Assembly: GCF_014137995.1 (NCBI RefSeq)
Contig: NZ_JACGWV010000002.1
Span: 1,488,001 to 1,552,000 of the forward strand
Reading direction: 5' to 3'
Source of the DNA: Promicromonospora sukumoe
GTDB taxonomy: Bacteria > Actinomycetota > Actinomycetes > Actinomycetales > Cellulomonadaceae
Length of the DNA: 64,000 nt
Every line of letters begins with the position of its first letter. Position 1 is the stretch's first letter. Of the stretch, positions 9,456-17,835 are shown in pieces. A model generated the notes under the pieces. It saw nothing but the letters and a program-made list of their open reading frames with translations, searched no databases and was not told where the DNA came from. Position numbers and translations under genes: made by a program.

Positions 9456-9507
9456 GTCGGTGACAGCGCGCTGGTGGGCGGCGCGCTAGATCGGTGACGG
9501 CGCGCTG
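9435..9507 (+). repeat. Tandem duplication of about 33 bp across the ligase stop codon
   Basis: The unit beginning GCGCTGGTGGCGGCGCGGTAG is followed by a near copy with period 33-34, so the end of the gene and its TAG are repeated just downstream with a few changes. Confidence 0.7.
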
Positions 9508-9531
9508 CCAGAAGGCTCCTCAGACACGCGC

Positions 9532-9573
9532 GGCTCCGGGCCGGCATCCCTCGTGGGGTGCCGGCCCGGAGCC
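9532..9573. terminator. Convergent terminator between the ligase gene and parB
   Basis: Arms 9532-9546 and 9559-9573 form a perfect 15-bp GC-rich stem with a 12-base loop between two converging genes. Confidence 0.75.
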
Positions 9574-9597
9574 GTTCGCCTGCGGTGTGCGTCCGCG

Positions 9598-10929
9598 TCA
9601 GTCGTCGGACGACGGCTTGAGCAGGCCGCGCTCCTCCGGCGCCATGACGTTGAGGATGCGGTTCAGGTCCTCGACCGAGGCGAACTCGACGGTCATGCGG
9701 CCCTTGTTCTTGCCGAGTGCGACCTTCACGCGGGTCTCGAACCGGTCGGAGAGCCGGACGGCCAGCTCGTCGATCGCCTCGCTCCGGGTGCCGGCCCGTG
9801 GCGCCTTGCGGGCCTTGGAGCCCGTGCCGTCGGACTCCGTGAGCATCACGATCTCCTCGGTCGCGCGGACCGAGAGTCCCTCCGACACGATGCGCTGCGC
9901 GAGGCGCTCGATCTCCGCGCCGTCGCTCAGGCCGAGAAGCGCACGCGCGTGCCCGGCGGAGAGCACTCCCGCGGCGACGCGGCGCTGCACCAGCGGAGGC
10001 AGACGCAGGAGCCGAAGGGTGTTCGAGATCTGGGGCCGGCTGCGCGCGATCCGGTTCGCCAGCTCCTCGTGCGTGCAGTCGAAGTCGTCGAGGAGCTGCC
10101 GGTAGGCGGCGGCCTCTTCGAGCGGGTTCAGGTTCGAGCGGTGCAGGTTCTCCAGCAGCGCGTCGCGGAGCATGTCGCCGTCGTCGGTCTCGCGGACGAT
10201 CGCCGGGATGGTCTCCAGCTCGGCGGCCTGCGTCGCACGCCAGCGCCGCTCACCCATGATGAGCTCGTACTCGCCCGGGTGCTCCTTGTCCGGGCGGACG
10301 ACGATCGGCTGGAGCACGCCGATCTCCTTGATCGACTCGACCAGCTCGTCGAGGTCTCCCTCGTCGAAGACCGTCCGCGGCTGCCAGGTGTTGGGCCGGA
10401 TCGCGGTGACGGGAAGCTCCGCGAACCGCGCCCCCGGGACGGGGACCAGATCCGGTGTTTCACGTGAAACGGCTTCGGGTGCGCTCTCTTCCCTGCTGAA
10501 GAACGCATCGTCGAGCGCCGAGGCGCTGCTGCTGTCGCCGGCCTCGTTCGCGACCGACAGGCGGCCGCTCGCGATCGCGGAGTCCCACTTCACGGTGCTC
10601 GGTCGCGGCCCCGTGTTCTTGGGGGCCTTCTTCTCGGGCGCCTGCTCCGGCGCCGGCTCCTCGATCGTCTCGATCGTCGAGGTGGAGGCGATGCCTGCGG
10701 GCACCTCGTCGGTGGAAGCGGACGAGGTGGTGGAATCGGCGGTGGCGGTGGAGCCGGCCAGGGCGATCGCGGGGTTCGGGCGCTCCTCGACGACGGTCGC
10801 GACCGAGCCGGCCGACACGTTGTCCGCGCCGTCCAGCTCTCCCGCCGCGGAAGCCCGCTCGTCCAGCTCCGGACCCGTCGGGATCAGCGCGCCCAGGCCC
10901 CGCCCGAGCCCCCGTCGCTTCGCAGTCAT
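9598..10929 (-). CDS. parB: Chromosome-partitioning protein ParB
   Basis: This 443-residue CTP-dependent DNA clamp loads at parS and organises the origin for segregation. It begins with the typical basic peptide [14 protein letters not shown], has an acidic linker of about 140 residues, then the N-terminal domain with [13 protein letters not shown], the helix-turn-helix segment ([19 protein letters not shown]) and the C-terminal dimerisation domain ending in [12 protein letters not shown]. The linker lengthens it relative to the usual 300-350 residues. A parS core lies inside the gene and is read as VSRET (10456-10471). It lies 94 bases downstream of parA. Confidence 0.95.
   Translation of the reverse strand: MTAKRRGLGRGLGALIPTGPELDERASAAGELDGADNVSAGSVATVVEERPNPAIALAGSTATADSTTSSASTDEVPAGIASTSTIETIEEPAPEQAPEKKAPKNTGPRPSTVKWDSAIASGRLSVANEAGDSSSASALDDAFFSREESAPEAVSRETPDLVPVPGARFAELPVTAIRPNTWQPRTVFDEGDLDELVESIKEIGVLQPIVVRPDKEHPGEYELIMGERRWRATQAAELETIPAIVRETDDGDMLRDALLENLHRSNLNPLEEAAAYRQLLDDFDCTHEELANRIARSRPQISNTLRLLRLPPLVQRRVAAGVLSAGHARALLGLSDGAEIERLAQRIVSEGLSVRATEEIVMLTESDGTGSKARKAPRAGTRSEAIDELAVRLSDRFETRVKVALGKNKGRMTVEFASVEDLNRILNVMAPEERGLLKPSSDD
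10456..10471. promoter_or_regulatory. parS site 1 (inside parB)
   Basis: TGTTTCACGTGAAACG matches the parS consensus at 15 of 16 positions, including the full 12-base core. It is translated as VSRET in ParB. Confidence 0.93.
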
Positions 10930-11023
10930 CGTGTCTCCTCGTCGGTTCCGGTCCGACGCCGAGCGCGGACGGGCTTCATCTCGTACACGGGATGCAACGC
11001 ACCTCGTTCGTCACTGCCGATCA

Positions 11024-13501
11024 TCAGTCCTGCGCCCCGACCGTCTCCGCCTTCATGCGGCGCGGGCTCGACCCGCCCTGTCCGCGCTCGGCGAGCTCCC
11101 GGGAGGACTGAAGATACGCGAGTGCGCCCGTGGATGTCGGGTCGTAGGTCATCACCGTCTGGCCGTAGCTCGGCGCCTCGGAGATGCGGACCGAACGCGG
11201 GATCGTCGTCTTGAACGTCTCTGCCGGGAAGTGCGACCGCACCTCCCCTGCGACCTGCTGGGCCAGGTTGGTCCTGCCGTCGTACATCGTCAGCAGGATC
11301 GACGAGACCCGGAGCTCCGGGTTGAGGTGAGACCGAATGAGGTCGATCGTCTTGAGCAGCTGGCTCAGCCCCTCGAGCGCGTAGTACTCGCACTGGACGG
11401 GGATGAAGACCTCACGGCCGGCGACGAACGCGTTCACGGTCAGGAGACCAAGGCTGGGCGGGCAGTCGATGAGCACGTAGTCGATGCGCTCCTCCCCTGC
11501 GGCGACGCGGTCGTCCAGGTACTTGTCGAGTGCCTTGCGGAGTCGCGTTTCACGTGAAACAAGCGAGATCAGCTCGATCTCCGAGCCCGACAGGTCGATC
11601 GTCGCGGGCACGCCCCAGAGGTTGGGGACGTCTGGGCACTGCTGCACGGTGTTCGCCAGAGGCTCGCCCTCGACCAGGATCTCGTAGACCGAGGGCGTCC
11701 CCGCGCGGTGCTCGATGCCGAGCGCCGTCGAGGCGTTGCCCTGGGGGTCGTTGTCGATCACGAGGACATTCAGGCCGGACTGCGCGAGGCCTGCGGCGAT
11801 GTTGACCGTGGTCGTCGTCTTGCCGACGCCGCCCTTCTGGTTCGCCACCGTGATGATGCGAGTCTTCGGCGGGCGAGGGAACTTCCGCCCTTGAAGCTCG
11901 ATGCGTCGGCGAGCGTCCATCGCAAGCTCGGCGGCGACAGGAGTCGTCTCGTCAACGGCCGGGACGGTTGCGATGAGGGCCGAACGCCGCTCGTCATCGC
12001 CACCGTGCGGGCCGCCCGTGGGCTGCTGAGTGCCATTGGGCGTCTGCGCGGACCCGGGCGTTTCACGTGAAACACCGGGAGCGGAGAGGCCCTGCACAGG
12101 AATCGGATCCGTCACGCGGACACTGTAATCGCTGGCCCCGTCTTCTGGCTTGGGCCCCGACGAGGTTTCTCTGTCGAAATGTGTGAATTCGGCGTCGACG
12201 ACCTCGCCCAGCTCGTCGTCGAACGTCATCGTGGCGGAACCGATCACGGCGGGCGCGGCATTCACCGCCGCGTCCAGCGCCTCGGTCGCTCGCCGGATCG
12301 CATCCGCCGGGACCGGGCGGCGCGACGGCAGCTCCTCCATGAGGTCCGGATCCTCGGCGACCAGATCAGGCGCCGACTCCACATCCGCTTCTGGTGCAGG
12401 GCTCGGGGCGGCCTGCTCCGTCTGCGGTTCCACAACCTCGGTCATCGCTTCGTTCCCCAGAGCCTCTGCCACCTCGGTGGCGTCTTCGTCGTCGGCCGGC
12501 GCCGACTTCGTCACGGATTCGATCAGCTGGCTGAGCACCGCGGCGCTCCTGCCTTCGGGATCGGGGCGGTCCTGACCCCAGACCTCGTCACGCGGCGCAT
12601 CGCTCACGACCTCGGCCGCCGGCGGAGCCATGTCCACGGTCGACGGAACCTCGTCGTCCACCGTGGTTGTGTCAGGACCTGCCTCGGGTGCGCTCCCGGG
12701 ATGCGTGTCCACGACGTTCTCCGACGGAGTCGCTGTCGGAACGCTCTCTGCCGGCATCTTGCTCGTGTCGAGCTCCTCCCCCGGTTCCCCCGGAGTGCTC
12801 CCGGAGACAGCGCTTCCGGAGACGGCGTTCGCCGTGGCAATGGCATCGCCGGTCGGAGCGGCAGACGGAGCCTCCGCGGCGGCTTCTTCGCTCACCTCGA
12901 CGGCGCGGGCCGAACCGGTCTCCCCTGGGGAAGTCTCTGCCGCGTCGGGTACCTGGTGCTCCGAGGCAGACGCCGACGTCGTCCCGTCCTCCTGGGCGGT
13001 CGGTGCTTCATCCGGAACTTCGGCCGCCGCCTCAGGCTCTGCGGCCTGGTCATCCGCCGCGGTCTCGCTGGTCTCGGCGGCCTGGTCAGTCTCGTTGGGC
13101 TGCCCGACCTGTGCCGACTGGTCGACGTCCGCGGGCTGGTCGAGCTGCGTCGCCCGACCGTCAGATACCGGCCGCCCGTCCAGCACCGCCCGGCCGTCAG
13201 ACACCACCGACGCATCTCCGGAGGCACCGCCACTCGACGGTTCCACGGGACGACTGTCTGCTGCCTCCGTCTCTCCGTCCGTCTCCACAACCGGAGCAGG
13301 TCGGTCATCGAGCACCGCTACGGACGCGCCGGCTCTCGACGCCTCTTGGGCCGCCACCTCCCCCGTGCCTGCCTTCGAGGTGGACCGTGCCGCGGCAGCC
13401 GGTTCCGAAGCGGACGAGTCGGACGTATCTGGCTGAGCGGCGGACGCCGCTAGAGCCGCAGCCGCCGCCGCTCGCTTGGACTTTCGTCTGAAGAAGCACA
13501 C
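11024..13501 (-). CDS. parA: Chromosome-partitioning ATPase ParA with a long acidic N-terminal extension
   Basis: The C-terminal 295 residues are a complete Soj/ParA ATPase: deviant Walker A KGGVGKTTTTVNIAAGLAQ (lysine near residue 551), the DNDPQGNAST signature, and YVLIDCPPSLGLLTVNA for switch II. It positions ParB-parS complexes near the nucleoid and pole. The first 530 or so residues are low-complexity, rich in Ala, Glu, Asp, Ser, Pro and Thr, with no recognised domain. The frame stays open back to GTG 13501, which starts VCFFRRKSKRAAAA and has only a weak ribosome binding site; a shorter start cannot be excluded. Two parS cores are embedded in the gene, both read as VSRET. Confidence 0.88.
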   Translation of the reverse strand: MCFFRRKSKRAAAAAALAASAAQPDTSDSSASEPAAAARSTSKAGTGEVAAQEASRAGASVAVLDDRPAPVVETDGETEAADSRPVEPSSGGASGDASVVSDGRAVLDGRPVSDGRATQLDQPADVDQSAQVGQPNETDQAAETSETAADDQAAEPEAAAEVPDEAPTAQEDGTTSASASEHQVPDAAETSPGETGSARAVEVSEEAAAEAPSAAPTGDAIATANAVSGSAVSGSTPGEPGEELDTSKMPAESVPTATPSENVVDTHPGSAPEAGPDTTTVDDEVPSTVDMAPPAAEVVSDAPRDEVWGQDRPDPEGRSAAVLSQLIESVTKSAPADDEDATEVAEALGNEAMTEVVEPQTEQAAPSPAPEADVESAPDLVAEDPDLMEELPSRRPVPADAIRRATEALDAAVNAAPAVIGSATMTFDDELGEVVDAEFTHFDRETSSGPKPEDGASDYSVRVTDPIPVQGLSAPGVSRETPGSAQTPNGTQQPTGGPHGGDDERRSALIATVPAVDETTPVAAELAMDARRRIELQGRKFPRPPKTRIITVANQKGGVGKTTTTVNIAAGLAQSGLNVLVIDNDPQGNASTALGIEHRAGTPSVYEILVEGEPLANTVQQCPDVPNLWGVPATIDLSGSEIELISLVSRETRLRKALDKYLDDRVAAGEERIDYVLIDCPPSLGLLTVNAFVAGREVFIPVQCEYYALEGLSQLLKTIDLIRSHLNPELRVSSILLTMYDGRTNLAQQVAGEVRSHFPAETFKTTIPRSVRISEAPSYGQTVMTYDPTSTGALAYLQSSRELAERGQGGSSPRRMKAETVGAQD
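11546..11561. promoter_or_regulatory. parS site 2 (inside parA)
   Basis: CGTTTCACGTGAAACA contains the full parS core. It is read as VSRET in ParA, next to the sequence encoding ISLVSRETRLRKAL. Confidence 0.93.
12059..12074. promoter_or_regulatory. parS site 3 (inside parA extension)
   Basis: CGTTTCACGTGAAACA contains the full core and is read as VSRET in the ParA N-terminal extension. Confidence 0.93.
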
Positions 13502-13635
13502 CCGTGTAACGCTACGGTCGGGTGCCTGTTCGGGCGTGCCGAAACGCCGTCGCCTGAGGGATCAGATCCGCTCCACGCGGCAACCGGCACGGCACGCGCC
13601 GGGTCCGTCCGGTTCTGCGGCGCTCGGGTGCCGAG

Positions 13636-13651
13636 CGTTTCACGTGAAACA
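13636..13651. promoter_or_regulatory. parS site 4
   Basis: CGTTTCACGTGAAACA with the full core lies in the intergenic region upstream of parA. Confidence 0.93.
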
Positions 13652-13690
13652 GGGCGACAGCCAGATCCACTGGCTTCACACCTCTTCCTG

Positions 13691-13706
13691 CGTTTCACGT
13701 GAAACA
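13691..13706. promoter_or_regulatory. parS site 5
   Basis: CGTTTCACGTGAAACA with the full core lies 55 bases from site 4. The paired arrangement may support cooperative ParB loading. Confidence 0.93.
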
Positions 13707-13867
13707 GACCCAGCCGAGTCCTCCCCCCACGAGCTTCCGCATCACGGCGCCGAGGCCACCTGCGGCTCACCCCCGCCGCTATGGCAAAACTGGTATGCCC
13801 CGAGCCGCGCCGGCCGCACCTATCCTCGAACTGCCCAGGTACGTCTGACTCCACGCAGGGAGGCGTC

Positions 13868-14365
13868 TTGTCCAGACCCATCACCCGAGCCACCGCACTT
13901 GTCACCGCGTTCACGGCAGCCCTCGTCCTCGCCTTCGCGGCTCCGGCCAGCGCCGCCACGTTCCTCACGCACGCACAGGCAACCAGCCAGCTCAGCGCCG
14001 CCGGTATCTCCTGGACGTCGAGCGGAGGCTGCAGCGATCGGAACGTCTCCACCTGCACGTCGTTCGACCAGGTCCGGCAGACGACGATCGACGGGATCAA
14101 GACCCTCCGGTCGGCGAGCGGGTGTGCGATCACCGTCACGGGCGGCACCGAGACCGGTCACTCCGGCGGCACCTACAGCCACTGGAACGGCTACAAGCTC
14201 GACACCAGGCAGAGCACCTGCATCGACAGCTACATCGCCAACAACTTCACGTACGTGGGGTACATCTCCGGCTGGGGCTACCAGTACCGCTCAGGCGCCG
14301 GGAATCTCTACACCGACGAGGGCAACCACTGGGACATCCTCTACTACAACTGCGGCGGCTGCTGA
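13868..14365 (+). CDS. Small secreted cysteine-containing protein, M15-peptidase-like pattern
   Basis: This 165-residue protein has a Sec signal peptide (LVTAFTAALVLAFAAPASA, cleavage near residue 28) and six cysteines in the mature part, ending in YYNCGGC, so an exported disulfide-bonded protein is likely. The segment GGTEIGHS-like (seen as GGTETGHSGGTYSHWNGYKLD) has the His-N6-8-Asp spacing of small zinc D,D-peptidases, but I cannot confirm catalysis. The TTG at 13868 is preceded by GGGAGG 4 bases upstream; no ATG or GTG fits the signal peptide as well. It is an unusual guest between parA and rsmG, and lies between parS sites 5 and 6. Confidence 0.75.
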   Translation: MSRPITRATALVTAFTAALVLAFAAPASAATFLTHAQATSQLSAAGISWTSSGGCSDRNVSTCTSFDQVRQTTIDGIKTLRSASGCAITVTGGTETGHSGGTYSHWNGYKLDTRQSTCIDSYIANNFTYVGYISGWGYQYRSGAGNLYTDEGNHWDILYYNCGGC

Positions 14366-14419
14366 CACCGGCCCGCCACACCCCACAGCACGCCTGACGC
14401 GTGCAACCGGCGCATGAAA

Positions 14420-14456
14420 GAACGGGAGCGACCGCCATCGGCGGCCGCTCCCGTTC
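14420..14456. terminator. Convergent terminator between the secreted-protein gene and rsmG
   Basis: Arms 14420-14430 (GAACGGGAGCG) and 14446-14456 (CGCTCCCGTTC) form an 11-bp perfect stem between converging genes. The right arm overlaps the degenerate parS site 6. Confidence 0.7.
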
Positions 14457-14467
14457 CACGTGAAACA
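14452..14467. promoter_or_regulatory. parS-like site 6 (degenerate)
   Basis: CGTTCCACGTGAAACA differs from the consensus at two positions, one of them in the core. Confidence 0.6.
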
Positions 14468-14477
14468 TCGCTCGGGA

Positions 14478-15164
14478 CTACTTCCCCCGACGCACCCGGA
14501 CGATCGTCGTGGTCTCGACGCCGTCCACCGTCGCCCCCTCCAGGATCTCCGGGTCGCCCACGGCGTACTTCCGCAGCACCTTGCGGGCCGGCTCGACCTC
14601 CTGCGCCACGTTGCGCCCCTTGAGGATCACCAGCTCACCGCCCACCCGGACGAGCGGCATGCTCATCCGGACCAACTTCGACAGGGCGGCCACCGCCCGT
14701 GAGGTGACGGCGTCCGCCTCGAAGGCACCGTGGTACTCCTCGGCCCGACCGCGCTTGATCTCCACGTTCGGCAGTCCGAGCTCCGACACGACCTCGGCCA
14801 GCCACGTCGTCCGTCGCTCCATGGGCTCGACCAGGATCACCTGGAGCTGGGGCCGCATCGCCGCGATCACGATCCCGGGCAGCCCCGCCCCCGAACCGAT
14901 GTCAGTCACGGAACCGGACTGCGGCAGGTACGGGACGACCGCCGCGGAGTTCAGGATGTGCCGCTCCCAGATGCGCGGGACCTCGCGCGGACCGATCAGC
15001 CCCCGCAGCTCACCCTGGTCGCGCAGCAGCTCGCCGTAGCGCACCACGCCGTCATACCCGTCACCCAGGTAAGCCTTGACCGCGTCGCTGGCGCCGAGCG
15101 TCTCGCCGTCGAACACCTCGGCCTCCGCCGAGCCGGCCTCCCCTGCCACGTCCGAACCTTCCAC
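14478..15164 (-). CDS. rsmG: 16S rRNA (guanine527-N7)-methyltransferase RsmG
   Basis: This 228-residue class I methyltransferase modifies G527 of 16S rRNA in the 530 loop; loss in other bacteria gives low-level streptomycin resistance. The SAM-binding motif DIGSGAGLPGIVIA is near residue 87 and VEPMERRTTWL follows; RIWERHILNSAA is the family-specific segment. GTG 15164 is chosen because GGAGG lies 7 bases upstream; the frame extends further but without a site. A strong terminator (15205-15247) separates it from jag, so it probably has its own promoter. Confidence 0.94.
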   Translation of the reverse strand: MEGSDVAGEAGSAEAEVFDGETLGASDAVKAYLGDGYDGVVRYGELLRDQGELRGLIGPREVPRIWERHILNSAAVVPYLPQSGSVTDIGSGAGLPGIVIAAMRPQLQVILVEPMERRTTWLAEVVSELGLPNVEIKRGRAEEYHGAFEADAVTSRAVAALSKLVRMSMPLVRVGGELVILKGRNVAQEVEPARKVLRKYAVGDPEILEGATVDGVETTTIVRVRRGK

Positions 15165-15204
15165 GTCCCGTCCTCCACTTGCTGTCGTAAGAAGCCAAAC
15201 ACAC

Positions 15205-15247
15205 CGAGGGCCGGTGCACGTCCTCGGGACGCGCACCGGCCCTCGGC
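15205..15247 (-). terminator. Terminator of the rpmH-jag operon
   Basis: Arms 15205-15218 and 15234-15247 form a perfect 14-bp stem with a 15-base loop. On the minus strand it is followed by TGTGTTTGGCTTCTT. It lies just after the jag stop. Confidence 0.8.
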
Positions 15248-15260
15248 CGAAGCCACTGGA

Positions 15261-15815
15261 TCAGTCGGTGACCGCGGCCACCGTGCCGGCCGGCTGAACC
15301 ACCACGTACCGCTCCGGCTCGACCCCGCGCGAGTCGCTGACCAGGCCGGCCACGGCGACGGCGTCGTGCACGACCTTGCGCTCGAAGGCGTTCAGCGGCT
15401 CGAGCTCGACCTCTTCGCCCGAGGCCTGCACCTGCTCGACGGCCTTCTCCGCGATGCGGGTCAGCTCGACCCGACGGGCCGCCCGGTAGCCGCCGATGTC
15501 CAGCATCAGCCGACTCCGGTCCCCGGTCCGCGTCTGCACGGCGAGGCGGGTGAGCTCCTGCATCGCGTCGAGCACCTCACCCTCGCGACCGATCAGGTGC
15601 GACAGAGACTGGGGGTCGTCGGCGACCACCTCGACGGCGGCCCGGTCGTGCTTGATGTCGAGGTCGATGTCGCCGTCGAGGTCGGCGATGTCGAGGAACT
15701 CCTCGAGGTAGTCGGCGGCGATCTCGCCCTCCTCCTCGAGGCGCTTGGTCCGGTCCTCCGGATCGGCGACCGCGGCCGCGGGATCGGGGGCGGCCGTACC
15801 TGTGCTCGCGTTCAT
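15261..15815 (-). CDS. jag: Jag/KhpB-type KH and R3H domain RNA-binding protein
   Basis: This 184-residue cytosolic RNA-binding protein has a KH domain around HLIGREGEVLDAMQELTRLA (residues about 75-95) and a C-terminal R3H domain with NAFERKVVHDAVAVAGLVSDSRG. The usual actinobacterial position directly after yidC supports the call. In other bacteria KhpB binds small RNAs and affects cell division; the role here is inferred. The N-terminal Jag domain of firmicute proteins is replaced by an acidic stretch. It starts 11 bases after the yidC stop, so they are probably co-transcribed. Confidence 0.92.
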   Translation of the reverse strand: MNASTGTAAPDPAAAVADPEDRTKRLEEEGEIAADYLEEFLDIADLDGDIDLDIKHDRAAVEVVADDPQSLSHLIGREGEVLDAMQELTRLAVQTRTGDRSRLMLDIGGYRAARRVELTRIAEKAVEQVQASGEEVELEPLNAFERKVVHDAVAVAGLVSDSRGVEPERYVVVQPAGTVAAVTD

Positions 15816-15826
15816 CGCGTCTCCTC

Positions 15827-17065
15827 CTACTTCTTCTGCTTGCGCTTGCCCGACGACGTCGGGGTCGCCCCCGGCGCCGTGCCGGACTGCTTCGGCTTGG
15901 ACCCGGGCTGGGACCCGGCCGTGCCGCCGGACTGCTTCGGGCTACCCGACTGCTTGGGCGAGCCCGACTGCTTCGGCGTACCGGACTGCTTGGCGGCACC
16001 GGACTGCTTGGGCTTGGGGCCCGGCTGGCCGTCGACCGGCGCGTCGGTCACATCGGTCGCGTCCTGAGGAGCGGCCTGCGCGATGGCCGGACGCGTGGGC
16101 TCCGGGCGGGGGCCCGTCGTCTTCTGGCGGTTCTTGCGCTTCGGCTGCACACGCTGACCGGTCTTCGGCTCCTCGACGACCGGGACGTCCTCCTCGACGA
16201 CCACGCCGCTCTTGGCAGCCTTGCGCGCGGCCTTCGCGGCCTGCCGCTCCTTCATCTGCTTCTCGGCGAGCGAACCGGGGGTCGGCATCCGCTTGATCGT
16301 GTAGTACTGCTGGCCCATGGACCAGAGGTTCGTCACGGTCCAGTAGATCAGCACACCGACCGGGAAGTTCACGCCGGAGATCGCGAAGACGATCGGCAGC
16401 ATGTAGAGCATGAGCTTCTGCGTCTGCGCCATCGGGCCCTCGAGGGCCGACGGCGGCATGTTCTTCATCGTGAGCTGGCGCTGCGTGGTGAAGGTCGTGA
16501 CGCTCATCGCGACGATCAGGCCGATCACGACGATGCGCGAGGTCAGCGAGTCGGTCTGCAGGAAGACGTCGCTCAGCTGCGCGCCGAACAGCGTCGACGA
16601 CTCGATGTCGCCGGCGACCTCACGGGTGATCGGACCGATCGGGTCCTGGGCGCCGGTCGAGATCGGCTGCAGGCCGTTCAGCACCCGGAACAGTGCGAAG
16701 AAGATCGGCGACTGCAGCAGGATCGGCATGCACGAGGCGAACGGGTTCGTACCATGCTTCCGGTACAGCTCCATGGTCTCGCGCGTCATGTTCTCGCGGG
16801 ACGCAGGGTCCGTCTTGCCCTTGTACTTCTTCTGCACCGCCTGCAGCTCGGGCTGGATCATCTGCATCCCGCGCGAAGCCTTGATCTGCTTGAAGAAGAG
16901 CGGGATGAGCACGATACGGATGACGATCACGAGGGCGACGATCGAGAGCACCCACGCGGTGCCGGGGCCGCTGGACATCCCGAGCGACGTGAACAGCCAG
17001 TGCGACCCGTACATGATCCAGGCCACGACCCACTCGATGGGGTAGAGGAAGGCGAAGAAGTCCAT
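15827..17065 (-). CDS. yidC: Membrane protein insertase YidC
   Basis: This 412-residue polytopic protein inserts and folds membrane proteins alone or with SecYEG. The conserved core runs from the first helix (FAFLYPIEWVVAWIMYGSHW) through the hydrophilic-groove arginine in VIRIVLIPLFFKQ, the KYKGKTDPASREN cytosolic loop, and the helices around PILLQSPIFFALFRVL and FPVGVLIYWTVTNLWSMGQQ. The C-terminal tail of about 130 residues is Lys-rich and contains a run of KQSG repeats (DNA 15882-16020). A basic tail is common in actinobacterial YidC and may contact the ribosome. It lies between yidD and jag in the rpmH operon. Confidence 0.95.
   Translation of the reverse strand: MDFFAFLYPIEWVVAWIMYGSHWLFTSLGMSSGPGTAWVLSIVALVIVIRIVLIPLFFKQIKASRGMQMIQPELQAVQKKYKGKTDPASRENMTRETMELYRKHGTNPFASCMPILLQSPIFFALFRVLNGLQPISTGAQDPIGPITREVAGDIESSTLFGAQLSDVFLQTDSLTSRIVVIGLIVAMSVTTFTTQRQLTMKNMPPSALEGPMAQTQKLMLYMLPIVFAISGVNFPVGVLIYWTVTNLWSMGQQYYTIKRMPTPGSLAEKQMKERQAAKAARKAAKSGVVVEEDVPVVEEPKTGQRVQPKRKNRQKTTGPRPEPTRPAIAQAAPQDATDVTDAPVDGQPGPKPKQSGAAKQSGTPKQSGSPKQSGSPKQSGGTAGSQPGSKPKQSGTAPGATPTSSGKRKQKK
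15882..16020 (-). repeat. KQSG-coding tandem repeats in yidC
   Basis: The unit encoding (P)KQSG recurs seven times in about 45 codons, with changes at the residues between the units (GA, GT, GS). Confidence 0.8.
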
Positions 17066-17149
17066 CGGTCAAGAAGCTCCAGTGTTGGTGACGCGAAGTC
17101 TGCGAGAGGTGCGAGGGGGGTCGTGTACGGCGGCACGATCCGGGGCAGG

Positions 17150-17458
17150 TCAGCCCTCGGTGTGGGTGTGCGTGCCGCGCGCGGGCGGCACGTCGTCGAC
17201 ACCGCCGAGACTCCACGGGTTGCACCGCAGCAGGCGCCACAGCGCGAGACCGAGCCCGCGCAGCGCACCGTGGCGACGCAGCGCGATCACGGTGTACTGC
17301 GAGCAGGACGGGTAGTACTTGCAGCTCGGAGGGCTCATCGGGCTGATGAACGCCTGGTAGAAGCGGACCATCCCCACAAGGAGGGTCACCGGGAGCCGGC
17401 CGATCAGCGACGGCTCACGCGTCGGTGCCTCACCCTCGGGTGCGGGGATGGTGGTCAT
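17150..17458 (-). CDS. yidD: Membrane protein insertion efficiency factor YidD
   Basis: This 102-residue protein is conserved next to rnpA and yidC and helps membrane insertion. The signature YQAFISPMSPPSCKYYPSCSQYTVIALRRHG with its cysteines is complete, followed by LLRCNPWSLGGVDDVP. ATG 17458 overlaps the rnpA stop in ATGA, so translation is probably coupled. A gap of 84 bases with no gene separates it from yidC. Confidence 0.94.
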   Translation of the reverse strand: MTTIPAPEGEAPTREPSLIGRLPVTLLVGMVRFYQAFISPMSPPSCKYYPSCSQYTVIALRRHGALRGLGLALWRLLRCNPWSLGGVDDVPPARGTHTHTEG

Positions 17459-17832
17459 CTCTTCCCGTCTCCGGATGCACGCGTGACGGCGCGCCGCAGG
17501 CACGCGTCGAGGTCGCGGTCGAGGTCCGCATAGGTCGCGTCTGCCGACGGCGGCAGCGCGCGGACGACGGCGCGAGCGGAGCTGGGCAGCACGGAGAGCT
17601 GGCCGAGCGCCGCGGCACGGAGCCGGCGCTTCACCAGGTTGCGCTGCACGGAGTTACCCACAGCCTTGGAAACGACAAAACCGACCTGTGGAGTTCCCGA
17701 TCCTGGGTCCGAGACTTTTTCGTCCTGGACCAGGAGGTGAACCACCAAGGTCGATCGACCTGCGCGCGTGCCGCGGCGCACCGTCCGCTCGAAGTCGACG
17801 GAACGGCGCAAACGGTGCGCCGCGGGCAACAT
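17455..17832 (-). CDS. rnpA: Ribonuclease P protein component
   Basis: This 125-residue basic protein partners the RNase P RNA in tRNA 5' maturation. The family signature is seen as KAVGNSVQRNLVKRRLRAA, preceded by the beta strands VGFVVSK and the N-terminal LPAAHRLRRSVDFERTVRRG. It starts 3 bases after the rpmH stop and overlaps the yidD start, giving a tightly coupled rpmH-rnpA-yidD unit. Confidence 0.96.
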   Translation of the reverse strand: MLPAAHRLRRSVDFERTVRRGTRAGRSTLVVHLLVQDEKVSDPGSGTPQVGFVVSKAVGNSVQRNLVKRRLRAAALGQLSVLPSSARAVVRALPPSADATYADLDRDLDACLRRAVTRASGDGKR

Positions 17833-17835
17833 GGC

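Larger units (their letters stand above)
13502..13867. other. Divergent intergenic region upstream of parA
   Basis: It separates parA (leftward) from the small secreted-protein gene (rightward) and contains two full parS cores (13636-13651 and 13691-13706). The sequence CTATCCTCG near 13820 could be part of a promoter for the rightward gene. No other gene is supported; the antisense frames here have no homology I recognise. Confidence 0.6.

Noticed and set aside
12179..13453. Long plus-strand open frames opposite the parA extension
   Set aside because: Composition is Arg/Gly/His-rich, with no homology I recognise; in such GC-rich DNA the antisense frame of a coding region often stays open.
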